A stretch of 64,000 bases of DNA from Corythucha ciliata (GCA_038030265.1 CM075939.1:24161253-24225252); one strand, 5' to 3'. Numbered from the stretch's first letter, positions 11,040 through 24,298 are shown. Notes: generated from the sequence alone by a model not told the origin. Made by a program: numbers and translations.

Positions 11040-11360
11040 AATACACAAAATTGGGGTTTAAATTAGGAAACCCCGCGAAATTGGTTTTCTAGGAACAAAC
11101 AGCCGCGAAATTGGGTTTTCTGTGAGCCAAAACCACGAAAACGGGTTTCTAGCGAGACAAAAATCTACGAAATGGTTTTAAGATGCCGAAATCAGCCAAC
11201 ATGTTTTTTTAGTGGGTTGGACCCGCAATAATGGGGTTTTAGCGCGCAAAATCCGCAAAATTGGTCTCTTTGAATCACTCCACCCCGCGTAATTGGTTTA
11301 TTAGCTACGCGAAATTGGGGAAATGATTTCATAGTGAGCCACACCCACGAGAATGTCTTA
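11040..11360. repeat. Diverged tandem array, cgcgaaattgggttttct type
   Basis: About ten units of roughly 30 bp with gcgaaattggttttct and gagccaaaacc words. Related in wording, but not identical, to arrays at 47950-48380. Confidence 0.7.
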
Positions 11361-14300
11361 CTTTGAACTTAAGTTATTGCTTGTTACTTTTGAAAACTGT
11401 AATTTTGAAGCCACGTGAAGCCCACGTGGGAGAGGAAGTGTGCTTATCCCCGGCCCGGGACCCCGACTTTAGTAAGACAGCGAGGGCTAAAAACCGCCCT
11501 GCCAAGAACACTCCCCCCGCTAGAGTTGAGGTCAGTTATTCTGGGCGTTGAATATTTGCTACAGTAGGTTATAACCCCTATTTCGTGTGCTATAGCACAC
11601 GTCAAATTTGGGTTCAATTTTTTTTTCTGTTTTTTTTTTTTTTTTGTTTTGTTTTGTTTTTTTTTTTTTCTGCGTTCGGGTTTCATTCAATTTTGTCCAA
11701 TAGGTATTCCATTGTTCTAAAATTTGGGAATTTCAGGAGGGTGCTTTCTAGTTAAAAATTCAAGACCGCTTGGACATTTTGGGAGACCACAAGATCACGT
11801 AGCCATCTCAACGTTCCACCATGGGCCACCGTTAGCTATGTCCCAGTCCTTGGTGAAACCACATCGAAAGTACAATTAATTCCAAAGTCCAAATCCAGGA
11901 AAAATATTTGTAAAAATCCGTAAAATATGAAAAACAATGAAAAGTTTCTCTCTGAGGTCAGCCTAGTTTGATCCTCTTGGCGTCACCAGCGAACGTTCCA
12001 CCATGGGCCACCCATCCTCCAGAGTATTGACGCGGAAGTCAGGCACAGGACAAAAGCAAAAAAAAAGAACAACTAAAGCACCCCTCTCCCCCTATCCACA
12101 TGGGCTACCACACCAAGAATCCCTAGGTGCTTTCACAGACTCTTATTGTTATTCCTAACAAGTGCATAGGCTAGGACCTGCCTACCTCAGTGTCACCCGA
12201 CCGTCCGTCTTTTTCCTTCCCCTCCGATGGTTCACTTCACGTTGGGGCAGAGAGTGAGAGAGATAGACAAAGAGAGAGTGAGAAAGAGCCTAACCCAGGG
12301 TGCAGTTCTCCGTTCAGGCGGAAATTCTCATCGATTGTGACCTCTCCTTTTTTTACTTACCCCCGTGCTGACGGTCTATTATTTTTATTCATTGTCCGTA
12401 CTTTTTTTTTCAACTCTAAATTACAGCTTACAAGCACCAAGCCATGTATTGCGTCTTAGAAGCCTTTTTTATTCGCCTTTCATAGAGCTTCTGTCACACT
12501 TTCTCCACTTTTTTTTTCTGTAATTTACATACAAGCTGTAGGGAATGATTTCAAAAAAAAAAAAAAAAAAAAAATGATAAACGACTACCGAAGACGAGGG
12601 TATTTATTCAAATATTGCCAAGGATCCCCGTCAAGTTGTTGCTCTATAATAAAATGATTTTCGCTGCGCCGGACTGCATTTTATCCCTTAGGCGGAAAAA
12701 GAAGGGACTTGGAAATAGATTAAGGGTGTGAAAAGACAGTGACGTATTCACACGAGGGAGATATTGCGAATGAAATATTGCGCCAGACAAAATCATGTCA
12801 GGAGTAGGTAAAAAGGATGATGCTTTGACTATATCACTGGGATTTTTGTTTTTGTACCAAAACCATTATTTATTATATCACCAATTTTTTTACGTTAAAG
12901 GTTGGCCAAGAAAGCGACGTGGACTCAGGTCAAGAGCAGAAAGTTCCTATAAAACTGTGAAGAGGGGGATTTTACTAATGATTGCAATAATTTTAGGATA
13001 TTTCGCTCATCCTCGTGAAGGAACACTTGGTACTAAGCATCCCCTTCACCCTCTTCCTTGCAACAACCGTGTTCCCCTAGTGTGTGCCCAGCTCACTTTA
13101 CACTCCCAGGGATATTATATCCGTGGGTGCAGATAATTGCATTTAACTGGCGGGCTCTGCGGCTTAGGCAATAACCCTGACTTATATCATCCTGAACACA
13201 CAGTATAAACGGAACTGAAGAGGGGAGTGAGTGTTACCAGTGGTGGAGAGGAAGAGGAAGAGGTTTTGGCTGCTCTATAGTTGATCCCTAGTTTATGTAT
13301 AGCTAAATAATTCCCTCCTCTTCCAATATCCTTCTCAACTCTGTCTCTTCTGATTTATATTTCAAATCAATTCGCCATCTACTAGTAAACAATTTTAAAC
13401 CAAATTTTGTCTTTATTGGAAAAAGGCTCAGATAAGCAAATGAAGACAGTAACAATTCCCTTATAACACCCGCTGTAATAAAGCACATCGCAATTAACAT
13501 TTAACAAGTAAATTAATAAACTGCCTGCAATTAGGTGGCAGTCCGCTTTTGTGGCTCACTCCACCCTCACCCTAAGCACATTCACTCGCAAGGTTGATAT
13601 ACGACTCGCTCATTGTCTCCTACACCCAAGTTTATACGCCTTAAGAGCATTAAAACACAAACCATTGAGCGCGAGGGAAACACAAAATTCAGAGCCTAGA
13701 AAACAAAATGCAACCTTACAGAGGTAAAAGTGGGACGGAAACCAGAGTAGGGGGAATAATGTACGAAGGTGCATGTTCGGGTTGCAAGATTTATGTCCAG
13801 CTACCCCTTCAATCTCCTCTTTGCCACCACCTTCCTCCTGTACAAGGTAGCGAGAATATGAACACACTTCAAAAGGCTAACAGGAGGTGAGAAATGGAAA
13901 TAGGCGTCAGTTTTCGTGTGCACTATATTCGGATGCATTGAAATGCTCAGAAATCTTCTGAATATTTAATTAATCAAAATGACAGGGTTTGTTTGGATGA
14001 GGCCAGCGTGTTTTTGATTTATTATTTAACGCGAGTGAGTTTAGAATGAGGGACGAAGCAATGGGGGTTGATAATTTGAAGGCCCATTCACACGTCAATG
14101 AGAGAGAAAGAGATATGTACTTGAGTAAAGGAGGTGGCGTGTTTCTTGAGCTTAAGGTAAACTCTGTATGGACTGTTTGTTAATGGAATTTTATTGATTG
14201 ACGCCACAAAAAAGAGTAATTTTATCTCAGAGTTTATTCCCAATTCATCGAAGGAAAGCCTCATTAGAAGCATCCTTTTTTTTAGTTATTACTTAGGATT

Positions 14301-15790
14301 GACAACTTATTCGCGAATACGTCAAAATTAACTATGGGGTCAAAAATAGATTTCGAACAGTATGTCCAAACTAAAGCGAAAGCAAACTTGCAATCACGCA
14401 AACATTCAGTCAGCAAGCTTCCAATTTTGTGAACACTCGTCAGGCTTTTGGCACTGTTTGGAGGTACCGGCTAGCCGGGGTTACAACTGTCGATTTTGCT
14501 TGCACCAGGACGCTGAGCAGGTGATTTCACTGAAATTAAAACCCAAAAATGTCAATCTAACCCGATATTCAACCCAGGAAACTTCCAATTTCGTGGAAAT
14601 TTGTCCGACTTGCTGATCATGAGGCCGGCTGGCAAGAGTTTCGCCACCACAAAAAAAAAGGCACCTAAACTTGAAATTTCGCTCAAATTAAAAATTAAGA
14701 CCCTAAACTTGCGTTTTCGAAATTGCGACCCGCACATTGCCATTGAATCACATTGCCGAGGATATTCGGTCATAGAACTTCCGATTTCATACATGTATAT
14801 TGACCTAAAAAATGTTGTGACTTTGCATCAGGGCGCCTTCGTGTTGGGGGCAAAACCGGTTCCGGTCCTTATCCCGGTCAAATCCAAGCTTCTTTTTTTT
14901 CAGTCCGGTCTTCGGTCTGAGCTGTCATTTATTCCGGTCCGGTTCGATCTATTTCTGACCGAAAAAACTCGGCTCTTAGACGACTTACACAGAGATTTGG
15001 GATAGGCCTTTGAATGAACGAAAAACGCGAGTATTGGGCAACTCACCATGAACAGAAACCCACTGAGGAACTCTAAGGATTCTCGAGGGAGTTGTAGCTC
15101 AAACATGGTACTAGAGCTGGAAACTGGAAATCATCAATTAACCCCTTAGAATTGGCTAATAGTATCAAAACTGAATATTTCCATAAAAAACAACAAAATC
15201 TTGAAATTTCACCCGAAAAACAGATTTTTTACCCCAAAAATGGTGATTTTTCGTAGAAATACTGTCAACTTTTACCGACAAACTGGCATACTGCTTGGAA
15301 ACTGACAGCTTAGCCGTCCCCCCTCCCTCGCGCCAGACCGTTCAAGCAAAAAACCAAAACATGATTGGTTGGGCTCCAGGGGTCCAGAAAAATCACGTTC
15401 GAATCGATAAGTGACGGTCAAAAGTAGCTTTTTTGAATGTGACAACAAGTCTTTAAGAGTCGGATAAATTACTAGCAACGGCGTAAAATAGTCATGACAT
15501 TGCAAAGACGCAGGTCTGAGAATTTAGGCCAGTTTTGGGACTAAATAACGAAAAAAATTGCAAGTGGTGGCCAAAGAGTCGAGATTCGTCGGATGAAAGC
15601 CACAAAAATTGTGAGTTTCAAAGCTAAACATCCGTAAGATATAAGTTTGAGGCTAAATAATTGATAAACCGAATGTTTGCAACTATAAAAAGCCGCGAGA
15701 TCACAATTTTAAGCGAAAAATCAAAGAAAGTGTTAAAACAATAATTCTGATTGCACCGTTGCACGTGATTATATGTGTGATTGAACGACT
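11361..15790. other. Intronic DNA, no gene seen
   Basis: Simple sequence dominates 11610-11670 (T/G) and 12553-12573 (A). A 21-bp word (aacgttccaccatgggccac plus c) occurs at about 11810 and 11992. A degenerate ccggt-rich stretch is at 14850-14960. Faint gcgaaattg-type array remnants occur near 14500-14720 and 15590-15740. No protein motif was recognised. Confidence 0.6.
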
Positions 15791-15793
15791 TTA

Positions 15794-16013
15794 GGCCGTT
15801 TTCACATTTGAGATTCCGGAATCCGATTCCCGTATCGAGGATACTACAAGTACACTACAGTCAAGACGCTCCTTCACACTTCGATTCCGGAATCGCATAC
15901 TTTTAGTATCCGATTACGGAATCTTAAATGCGAATGAGCGCGTATCCCGTATTGTATTTTTAGTATCCTCGATTCGGGAATCGGATACCAGAGTCTCAAG
16001 TGTGAAAGCGCCC
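15794..16013. mobile_element. 220-bp MITE, TTA target duplication
   Basis: Ends with about 55-bp imperfect inverted repeats (gccgttttcacatttgagat at 15795 against the complement of ctcaagtgtgaaagcgccc). Flanked by TTA at 15791-15793 and 16014-16016. A three-base TWA duplication is the PIF/Harbinger signature. No coding capacity. Confidence 0.82.
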
Positions 16014-16016
16014 TTA

Positions 16017-16410
16017 AGGGGGAGTTGTACATGTGTTTCCTCGACCCCCTCCAATCATACCTCGCCTATTCGGCGTTACGTAAATTATCGTCGTATTTCG
16101 GCACCAATCCTGTATTTCAAGGTCTCATATAAATCTTCAGGAAATTCCGCACAACCGTACGATCTTGCTTTCCTAAATAAGTCGTCGAAAGAGTGTGAAT
16201 TTTCAAGGTAAAAGTTTATGTGCGTTTTACAGTAATTATATGGGCGAAATCACAAAAAGAATATCGTACGGTTGTGAGGAATTTCCTGAAGATTCAAATG
16301 AGACCTTGAAATCCAGAATTGGTGCTGAAATACGGCGATAATTTTCGTAACGCGGACTAGACGAGGTTATGTTGGAGGGGGGTCGAGGAAACACATGTAC
16401 AACTCTCCCT
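16017..16410. mobile_element. About 390-bp foldback element
   Basis: Long inverted arms of roughly 170 bp (gttgtacatgtgtttcctcg at about 16024 pairs with its complement ending near 16402; tcttcaggaaattcc pairs with ggaatttcctgaaga) around a loop of about 60 bp. It abuts the MITE on its left and the 1384-bp element on its right. A diverged relative lies at about 25690-25900. Confidence 0.8.
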
Positions 16411-16412
16411 AA

Positions 16413-17796
16413 AGCCGTGTACACACGGAGACTTTTCTGTCCTGTCATGAAATTTCAAAGATTTTTAGGAATGTCCGTTTGTCGTGCTGTCAAAAAGTAT
16501 AAAAACCATATGTTTCTATGAAAAAACCGGGAAATTTTGGAAAAATATCTCCTTTCTCCCTACCACGGAAACCCAGCTTAGAAATACCTCGTCTACATTA
16601 GCCCTGTGAACATAGGAGGGAAGGACATAAAAACTGGGAGTAACTTTTGGGCATAGAGGTGAATAACTGGAGAAAGCCTGAATGTGCTGGGGGGTGTGGG
16701 TAGAAGGGTTGTCACAAATATGGCCGCCAAAGTACACCTTCAGAACCTTGAATTTACCTCTACATCGTCAGGTTATCAACAAAAATGCTCACCTCACCCC
16801 TGAGATTAATGCAAAATTACAAAAAAAGAGCCCGAGTTAGAATGAACAAGGGGTATTTCGGGGAATTTGTTCGGTAAAAACTAAATCAAACTCGTCAACA
16901 CTCTCTTTCTCAAAGGGTGGACGACTTGATGTTCATACGACTTCATTGTAAATGTCATCGATCGTGGCACGTAGCCGTGTTTTCAAGTGTATTTTGGTGT
17001 TTATTTTCTAAAATAAGTGGCCCTGATCGCGTTCCATCAACATACTAGGAAAAATATTACATGGGCGAGACAGTCACGAGTTCAGAAAGAGCCGCTCCGT
17101 CTCTTGAGGACTGCGAAACAAGGATTTGAACAAAAGTCGCCACACTCATGCAGTTCTCGCTGTGCTCGAACCACGGGTCTTCTCATTCGCAGTGCGGGGT
17201 CTAGAATGGGCCCCCTTTCTTTGCCCGATATTCTGTGCGGGAGGCATACGACGCACTTTTTTACTGTTTGACTTTTTAAAAAATATCTTGTCCCCCACGC
17301 ACATTAATGGCCACATTTTAATTAAGTAGGTAATGTAATAAATGCAAAATTAAGAAGAGGAAAGAAGACGAGGGGTGAATGGACGGGGGTCGAGGTATCA
17401 TCTGTTCAGTTCCCCGAACCCCTGGAAGGTAGAATGTTGCCTGAAAAGGCAAAGGTCTTGAAACAAATCTGGGAAAAAGTCGGACATTTCTTGCTCAAGT
17501 ACTTGTCTGCCCATATGGCATATTGCCCATATACCATGCCCATATTTCAGTGTTCAAACGAAGCATTTTGGTTTTTCGTTTCACTTCAGCAGAGGGATTT
17601 AAGAGAGGGGGTAATAAAAATACTTCAAATATGTGCATAATATTCTACCAAGGCTTCAAAATGGGCATAATAAAAAAGAAATAATTCAATTTCTTGAACC
17701 AAACAATCCTAAAACTTCACTTTTAAGGTTTTTAACTACTTTGAACACCAGCTACAGTAGAAGACAAGACAGAAAAGTCTCCGTGTGTACAGGGCT
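16413..17796. mobile_element. 1384-bp non-autonomous DNA element, TAA target duplication
   Basis: Terminal inverted repeats of about 34 bp with two mismatches (GTACACACGGAGACTTTTCT inside the left end, its complement inside the right end), flanked by TAA at 16410-16412 and 17797-17799. This fits PIF/Harbinger. Chance open frames inside show no transposase motif, so it is non-autonomous. Confidence 0.87.
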
Positions 17797-17869
17797 TAAC
17801 AGATCAGTCATTCAACAAACAAATTTTACAACCAAAAATCAATTGCATTGCATGATTGGAGCCTAGTTG

Positions 17870-18360
17870 ACGCAAAATTGAAAGATCAAAAACAGCGGAA
17901 TAGCAATTTCCGGGTCTCAATACCAGCAAAATAGCACTCATCTGGTATTTAATTTCGCAAAATAGCAAGTTCCGGGGCTGTTTTTATATAGCGGGCGAGA
18001 GGTCCAGTCTAGCCGGTCCCGATAACAGCCTAAGCTAGATGAATAACCGCGAATTCATATAATTGCAGGAGCAGGGGCGTGGGGGTGCGCTTTCAGCTGT
18101 GATCAGGGGGGATGGGCAGCCCTGCAGCTAGCAGCTAAATATCTGCAAGACTGTAAGTTTCTGATCTAAATATCCTAAAAATGACGAGTTCACCCCAAAA
18201 AAACATTTTTTCCCGCAAAATCGCAACATTTTGGAGCGAAACATCCGCGAAATTGGAAGTTTCTGGACTATATTTATTATTTTGAGAAACTGGAATTTTT
18301 TTTGTGAGCGCTAAGCCTGCAGGGCACCCCCACGCCCCTCCGGGCGGATCCCCGACTAGC
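17870..18360. repeat. Degenerate repeats and a GC-rich inverted pair
   Basis: gcaaaatagcaagttccggg-type array units at 17870-17990, then an element-like pair: aggggcgtgggggtgc at about 18072 and its complement gcacccccacgcccct near 18324. Inside and again at 18612-18671 is the phrase gtgcgctttcagct ... gatgggcagccctgcag, a direct repeat of about 55 bp. Confidence 0.5.
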
Positions 18361-18914
18361 CTGAGGAAAAGCCGTGTAATTGCGAGAAATTACAAAAGAG
18401 AAGAGAGAAATAACAAGTTTTTCGGCTGAATATCCGCGGTCGTGCTGAGCCTACGAAATTTAATATTTGAAACTATTTGAAACCGCCAAACCCAAACCTC
18501 GAAATTTGGGTTTTGAGGGCTGCAAATCCGCGAAATTGTGTTTTCGAGAGTGAAAAGCTTCTTCACGCTCAAAATTGTGTTGTTCAATAATCATGAGTTT
18601 GCTTTCATAAGTGCGCTTTCAGCTTTAACCACAGATGGGCACAGGAGGGATGGGCAGCCCTGCAGCCAGAAGTGAGTCTTTGTGCACAAAAATGGTTGAT
18701 TGTGGTTGAAAGACATAGAATATGTTTTGGTGGACGAACAATTAGTTTCAGGGATATTAATTTTTTGATATAGAGAGCTCTTGGGGTTCCATGGTCTCCA
18801 ATGGACACCCTGGGTCCCCAAGTCATCACGGTTTTTGGGCTTGAACCCGAAGAAAAGAGAGAAAAAGGAAAGCTTTACTGAGGTTGAAGCTCTACGAGAG
18901 CTTTAACCTGCTCT

Positions 18915-19160
18915 AGCTAGCTGTGGTTGGACCTTTGCTGTGGTTGGACCTTTGCTGTGGTTGGACTTTTGATGTGGTTCGACCCTTTGCTTTGGTTGGG
19001 ACCTTTTAAATGGTCGGGACGTTAGCCGCGTTACTGTGGTTGGAGGTTCCAACTGTGCTTAGAGCTTTTATTAGTTGGAGCTGCTGTGGTTGGACCTTGG
19101 CTGTGGAAGGACACACAGTTATTCTGGGATTTCTGGTCGTGGTTGGGCCTTTGCAGTGGT
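18915..19160. repeat. Minisatellite, gctgtggttggacctttg unit
   Basis: Roughly ten increasingly degenerate copies of an 18-bp unit; the first three are nearly perfect (18938-18985). Confidence 0.85.
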
Positions 19161-20149
19161 GGATTTGACCCGAGCTTTATATGGAGGCATTTTGAGAAAA
19201 ATTTGTTCGACAAAGTAAACGCATTGGCCGCCCTATCAGTAGTGTTTTGGCGACGGTCGGTTTCTGTTTAGTTAATTTGGATGGGTTTGATGGCGATGGA
19301 TTTGGATAACTTCTTTTCCTCAATTGGATTGACAGTAATAACTGCAGTTCAAGGCAGAGATCGATTTGGGATGCCGTTTAAATTTTTTGGACTGTCAATC
19401 ATCTGAAAGGGAAAAGGTATTGAATTCTAGTACATCTACCGTAAACCGAGCGTCACTGCGTCATAGATAACGTTGATACCCTCGGACACGCAGCCCACAT
19501 GGAGCCCAACGTTCATCGGGGCTTGTTTGGTATGTGAATCGGGAGCTGACGATCCCCTCCCCACCCTGTAAAAGGAACATTTTACTGGGGAGATTAAGTT
19601 TATAAAGGTGTTGATGGAGAATGACGGGTGGATAAGCTGCTGATTGCGCTAGTTATGCTGGTTTGACTATGTTGATTAAAGGCTCTGAATATTTTTATCT
19701 CAAGCGGCGAGCGGACTTCCGTGTGGTTTTTAGGCCATGTGGCGATATTAAGGAAATATTTATCAAGAGCCAAGGCATTTTTGGAAAAGTCAGGGGCGTA
19801 TGCCTTATTGCCTTGTAGCTGTGGTGTGGCTGTGGGTGATCTGCTGTGTTTATGTGGAACAGGCTGGCAGAAAGCTCAGGGTGCACACTTTCTATCGGTT
19901 AACGGATTAACGATACCTTCGTTAACGTTTCGAGTTTTGCATGCAATGTGTACCGCTGTATGGGTCTGGGTTCAGGGAGTCGACAGGAAACCGGAACTAA
20001 TTGTATGAGGTTATTTTACCCAGTGATGTACATGCTATCTGACTCACCTTGCCCCAGGCCTAACGGCAACATAATTTAATTCACGCGGTAGCGTGAACAC
20101 GACTGGCGCGAGGGTTGGTCGCAAGGCATCAGCCCCCCTGCACGTACGT

Positions 20150-20240
20150 GCGTCCCGCTGTCCCCGACTCTGTGAACTCCCGACTCTAGCTGTGACCTCC
20201 CGCCTCTAGCTGTGTACTCCCGCCTCTAACTATAGAATCC
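20150..20240. repeat. Short minisatellite, ctcccgcctctagctgtg unit
   Basis: About four copies of a 22-bp unit. It lies about 330 bp downstream, in transcript direction, of the CAMTA exon at 20566-20657. No known role. Confidence 0.75.
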
Positions 20241-20565
20241 CCCGGGTTTTATACTGAAATCCCGAGGACATGTTTGTAAAACCTTAAGTGTTGTGGATAA
20301 CAAGCAGTTTCCTCAAAGATTTGTTGACGCTATCGGGCCATTCGCCCCCCGCTCGTCCCTGAGCTCGCCGGGTTCACTCACCGAGCGGCGAATAACTCCC
20401 CGGATCAAGCTCCTTTTCTCTGTATCACCCACGCACAACATAACGCCCTTTTTAGGGCATTACAGATGTACAATCGCCCAGCCTTCGACCAAGAGGTTAA
20501 GAAGCTTAAAATTTGAGCCTTCCAACCCGCAGAAATTTAAAGTCAAGGTGCCGTAGTCGACCTAC

Positions 20566-20657
20566 CTCATTCGTATTCCATCTGTGTCTCTGCGTCGGGA
20601 AATGTTCCGCTTTTGGAAGGCTTTCCAAGTTTTCAGGCAGCTTGATTGGTTCTCCAT
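20566..20657 (-). CDS. Camta: CAMTA exon: start of the CG-1 domain
   Basis: A 92-nt exon. The acceptor ends in gttgttccag and the donor is GAG|gtaggt. After two bases that complete a split codon it encodes 30 residues including IKLPENLESLPKAEHFPTQ and RHRWNTNE, the highly conserved opening of metazoan CG-1 domains. It ends in phase 0, which matches the next exon at 2397-2464. It begins in phase 1, so the preceding exon must end with one extra base; the candidate exon at 61919-61969 ends exactly so. No upstream initiator ATG was found with confidence. Confidence 0.95.
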
Positions 20658-22019
20658 CTGGAACAACAAATTTAAAATGTCTAGTTACAGTTTTATTTTA
20701 TTTTTCATCTCATAACGAATTGCAAAATTTTTACTTCAAGGTACCAAATTACATGGACAAATGACACATTGTTTTGTTCTTGTCTCTTATTGAGGATAGT
20801 TCTTTGGTTGTTTCTTTAAGGGGGCTCTCACAAATTTATTAGGGTGTTGAGGTTGACGAGATGATGACATAATTTAAAATACACTCCACGAAAAAAAAAA
20901 GAAGAAGAAAGGGGTTGATACCCCTGCACATTCTCACCCCTTTTCGAGAGCCCTTCACCCTCGTCAAACCCCTTCACACCTCTACAAAGCGCGTGATAGC
21001 TGTTGAAACAAACCTTTCTCATGAAATGGTGATGTCCTTTGCCATGCCATGCATATTTAGCCATTTCCCCTTCGCCTATTTTGAAACGCTTCGGAGTTAT
21101 AATATCCCACCGACAATTCGTCTTTCTCATACCACTCCCGGCTGCACGCTTGGTGAAGAAAGAGTACGAAGAAGAAGACGATGGCCAAGTGTGGGGGGGG
21201 GGGACGAGAGGGAAATGCGAAAAGGAGTATAGTTGTTCTTGTTTCTGAGGGGAATATAAGCGTCGCCTTTTGCCAAGAGACAAAACCCCCCTCGTTATAT
21301 TTTATTCAAATAAAGTGTCCGGGGATTGGGGAAAAGAGTGAGAGGGAGAAAAAGCATCAACAATCCTTCTTGACAATAATTAATCGGCTGGAACTACATA
21401 CCGTTTTTTTGTTTTTTTCGAGGGATTTCATCCATTTGGAAAGAGACAAAGATAAAGTGAGTAGGAGAGGTACTTGAACTTAACAAGTCCAATCGAAGGA
21501 GTCAAGCTATAGAATCTTAAAGCGCAACTTTCGGTTGAACTTGACATACTCTTTGTGATGACCGCTTTCCATGAAACGATCACTTTTTCCCTTTCACCGT
21601 GAGAAATTCATCAATTGTATTTCTAGCCATTTTTCGGGGCATTATTAAAACAAAATTCTTGCCTTCATTCTATATTGATACCCGTCAACAAGACGTAAGA
21701 ACGGTCGAATGATCGTCACGACTTACGCATACACTTTAATAAAGAAATAAGTATATAAGATACTATTAAGTCCTCTGGGTAAGTACCAAGTAACTCACAC
21801 AGAAACCTCTAATTTTTTGAATTGTTTTATGTATTGAGGAACGCTGCATCGTAATTGTTTTTATCTCTCTTTTCTTTTGCACGAGAAAAATCACTGAATT
21901 GCCCTTATTTTTCATTCAAAGCAACCCGCAATCTATTTTAAAAATCTTTCGACTGGATCTTAAAAACATAAATGACCCCCTATTTTTCGATACAACCAAG
22001 AGAATACTCTCTCGCTCGT

Positions 22020-22052
<33 letters not shown>

Positions 22053-24298
22053 CATAAAACCCATGTTTCCGGAAAATGACCAACTCTTTTTTATGCCCGC
22101 TCACTAGTTCACTCTTCGTACAAAGAGAATATGTCAAATAGATATCGCCCCGAGATAAAGCCCACTTCAATTTATTTTATTTTACGATAAATATTACTGA
22201 TGTGGTAGGGATGAAGGGAGGAAGAGTTTCTCTCCTCACACGCTCCCTCACAACAAGTATACGGAAGAAGGGTGAGGGGAGAAAAGAAGACAGAAGAAGA
22301 GGTCGGTTTTTCGGACCTCTTGGATGAAGGCCAATTGTATTCGAGAAGAGTGTTCTTCCTTCTCCACCCAACCACTACAACTATACTCGTTTTCGCTCTG
22401 CTCCGACGGGGATATGAAATATTTTGGCGCCGTTTGCTTCGCTTCGGGAAAAAAGGGGGCTTTTCCCTTTAAGTACCCCTTTCCGCCCCCGTTACCCGTA
22501 ACGGTAACCGACACGTTTGTATAAGAGGAGCAGAGTGGTGGATGTTGGATGGTGTGAGGGGGGGGGGAGAAGCGTCAAGATAATGTAATTGCTGGCAAAT
22601 CTCAAAGATTTTCGAAAGGTTTTGTGTGCTTTAAGAGGTTGGCGAGGTTCAGAACCGAGTAAAGGTCACGAGGAGCTTTCCAAATGACGCGCCCTCACAT
22701 CTAGATGAATCCCCCTAGTAAACGATAGAACAGCGTGTTTTTCCACCCGAAAATAGTTGTTTGACAAACAGCATACCTCTTATAATTGAATTACACACAA
22801 TGGAGAGTATATTTTCCAGCGCCTTTTTATTCGCGTCCTTCCAGAGGAGCGAAAAAAGTACATATCGAGCCTTTTTACCCGAGAACATTTTTGCATCACC
22901 GGAATTCCGAATGATTTTCAACATACACACTATCCCATACACCCGATAGCGGCAGACGAACATAAAAGAAAAAAAGCCCCACCCTCCATCCCCGCAATCT
23001 TTCCACGTCTTTAATTCTCATGCAATAAAAAAGGGGAGGGGGTGAAGGAGAAAGAAAATGAGTCCCAGGGTTTCATTATCGTTGCTAAAATTGTTACGTC
23101 TACATACGAGTTAACCATCCCCCTCCCTCAATCCTACTATCCTCTTCCAATGAAAGTTGTTTTTTTCCCCAAAGGGGGGAGGGTGGATGAGGGAGAAAGT
23201 TTCAACGGAAAGCCATAACAGTTATTACAAGTTGACTTGGTTTTTGTTTTAAAAAAGAGTAATTTAAAGAAGAGGGTTTAACCGTGCTGAAGAGGACGAG
23301 AATCAAGGGAGAGGCATATCTAAATATTTAACTGAAGCAAACTCTATGTCTTACAATTATAATTATGTAGAACACGAAAAAGGGGTGAAACTGGTATTTA
23401 ATCGGTTGACTAGCGGAATGGCACCAAAAAGAAATTAATGAGTTTGAAGACAAAAAAAAGTAAGTAATCAGGATCTAAATAACCAAGAATGCAAAAGTGC
23501 AATGTTTGCCACCTAGAATAGCATTAAAAATTTTTAATGGTGAGTTAAATGCAGAGAAGATGCATTTTGTTTCCTCCTACAGGTGGAGAGGATTCTTCCT
23601 AAACTCTATGAATAATTTAAGATCAGAGGCCCTTTACCATTTCAAAGTGCTATCTTTAGAGAATACACTGCATTTATGCATCATTAAAGCACAGTGGTTC
23701 GTATAAAATAACAACAATATTAAATTATTGTCGTAAAAAAAGGAAAGACGTCAGGGTGATTAAGTATAGACTGACTTTTTTTTTTATTCGTCGTTAATTT
23801 GATAAATGACGGTTCATTCGACAATAAAAACCAATATTTGCCCGAGATATCCACACTAAGTTCGCTAACAACAAAGTAACGCCTAATGCATTCTAGTGAA
23901 AAAGAAACAAACAAACAAAAATAACTTGATAATTTGAAAAGTCAGCTTTGCCAAGGTCTGTGCGGGCCACCAAACAACCAGATTTCACAGATTTAAGTGG
24001 CTTCATCCCCCCCCCCCTGTGTCTCATGTCAGAAATCTCACAAGTTAGCACAACTGCAGCGGACCTAAACCTAACGGGACCCGGCGTGTACGGTGTAAAT
24101 CTCTATGAGGCCACATGTTAGATTCCAAGTTCTAAATAAACAATCAATACTCGTATAATTTTCACATATTGAATTGTGTTATGATCATGAATATTGAAAT
24201 CTGATTTTTGTTTTGTTTTTGTTTTTGTGTTTAGCCAAACATTTTTGTTTGTTGCTACAACGCGACACGCGAACGCGATAACACGATTTAAAATAAAA
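20658..24298. other. TE-poor intronic DNA, no gene seen
   Basis: Polypyrimidine and polypurine patches, a 30-bp T tract (22021-22050), a G run (22558-22567). The 151-residue open frame at 20828-21283 is low-complexity and unsupported. No repeat family was recognised. Confidence 0.6.

Larger units (their letters stand above)
1..20657 (-). other. Camta: CAMTA gene, CG-1 domain portion (eight exons, 3' end off window)
   Basis: This gene-level entry links the exons listed below. CAMTA proteins are nuclear calmodulin-binding transcription activators with an N-terminal CG-1 DNA-binding domain followed, in the family, by a TIG domain, ankyrin repeats and IQ motifs. The window holds exons for the whole CG-1 domain and the first part of the linker; TIG, ankyrin and IQ exons would lie beyond position 1. 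Each exon was found by reading the minus strand for CG-1 motifs and then locating AG and GT borders. Intron phases agree at six of seven junctions. The 20565-2465 intron is about 18.1 kb and is full of transposons; the remaining introns are 53 to 714 bp. The only mismatch is at the 782-852 exon, one base short. Family identity is near certain; functionality of this allele is less so because of that base. Confidence 0.93.

Noticed and set aside
13303..13500. Possible CAMTA or other exon (Glu/Arg-rich frame)
   Set aside because: No match to CG-1 and no splice-site pair in compatible phase; the missing CG-1 segment was found at 2397-2464 instead.
20828..21283. 151-residue minus-strand open frame, among the longest in the window
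   Set aside because: Low-complexity Ser/Lys/Phe-rich translation of polypyrimidine DNA with no family motif, and overlapping open frames on the other strand.
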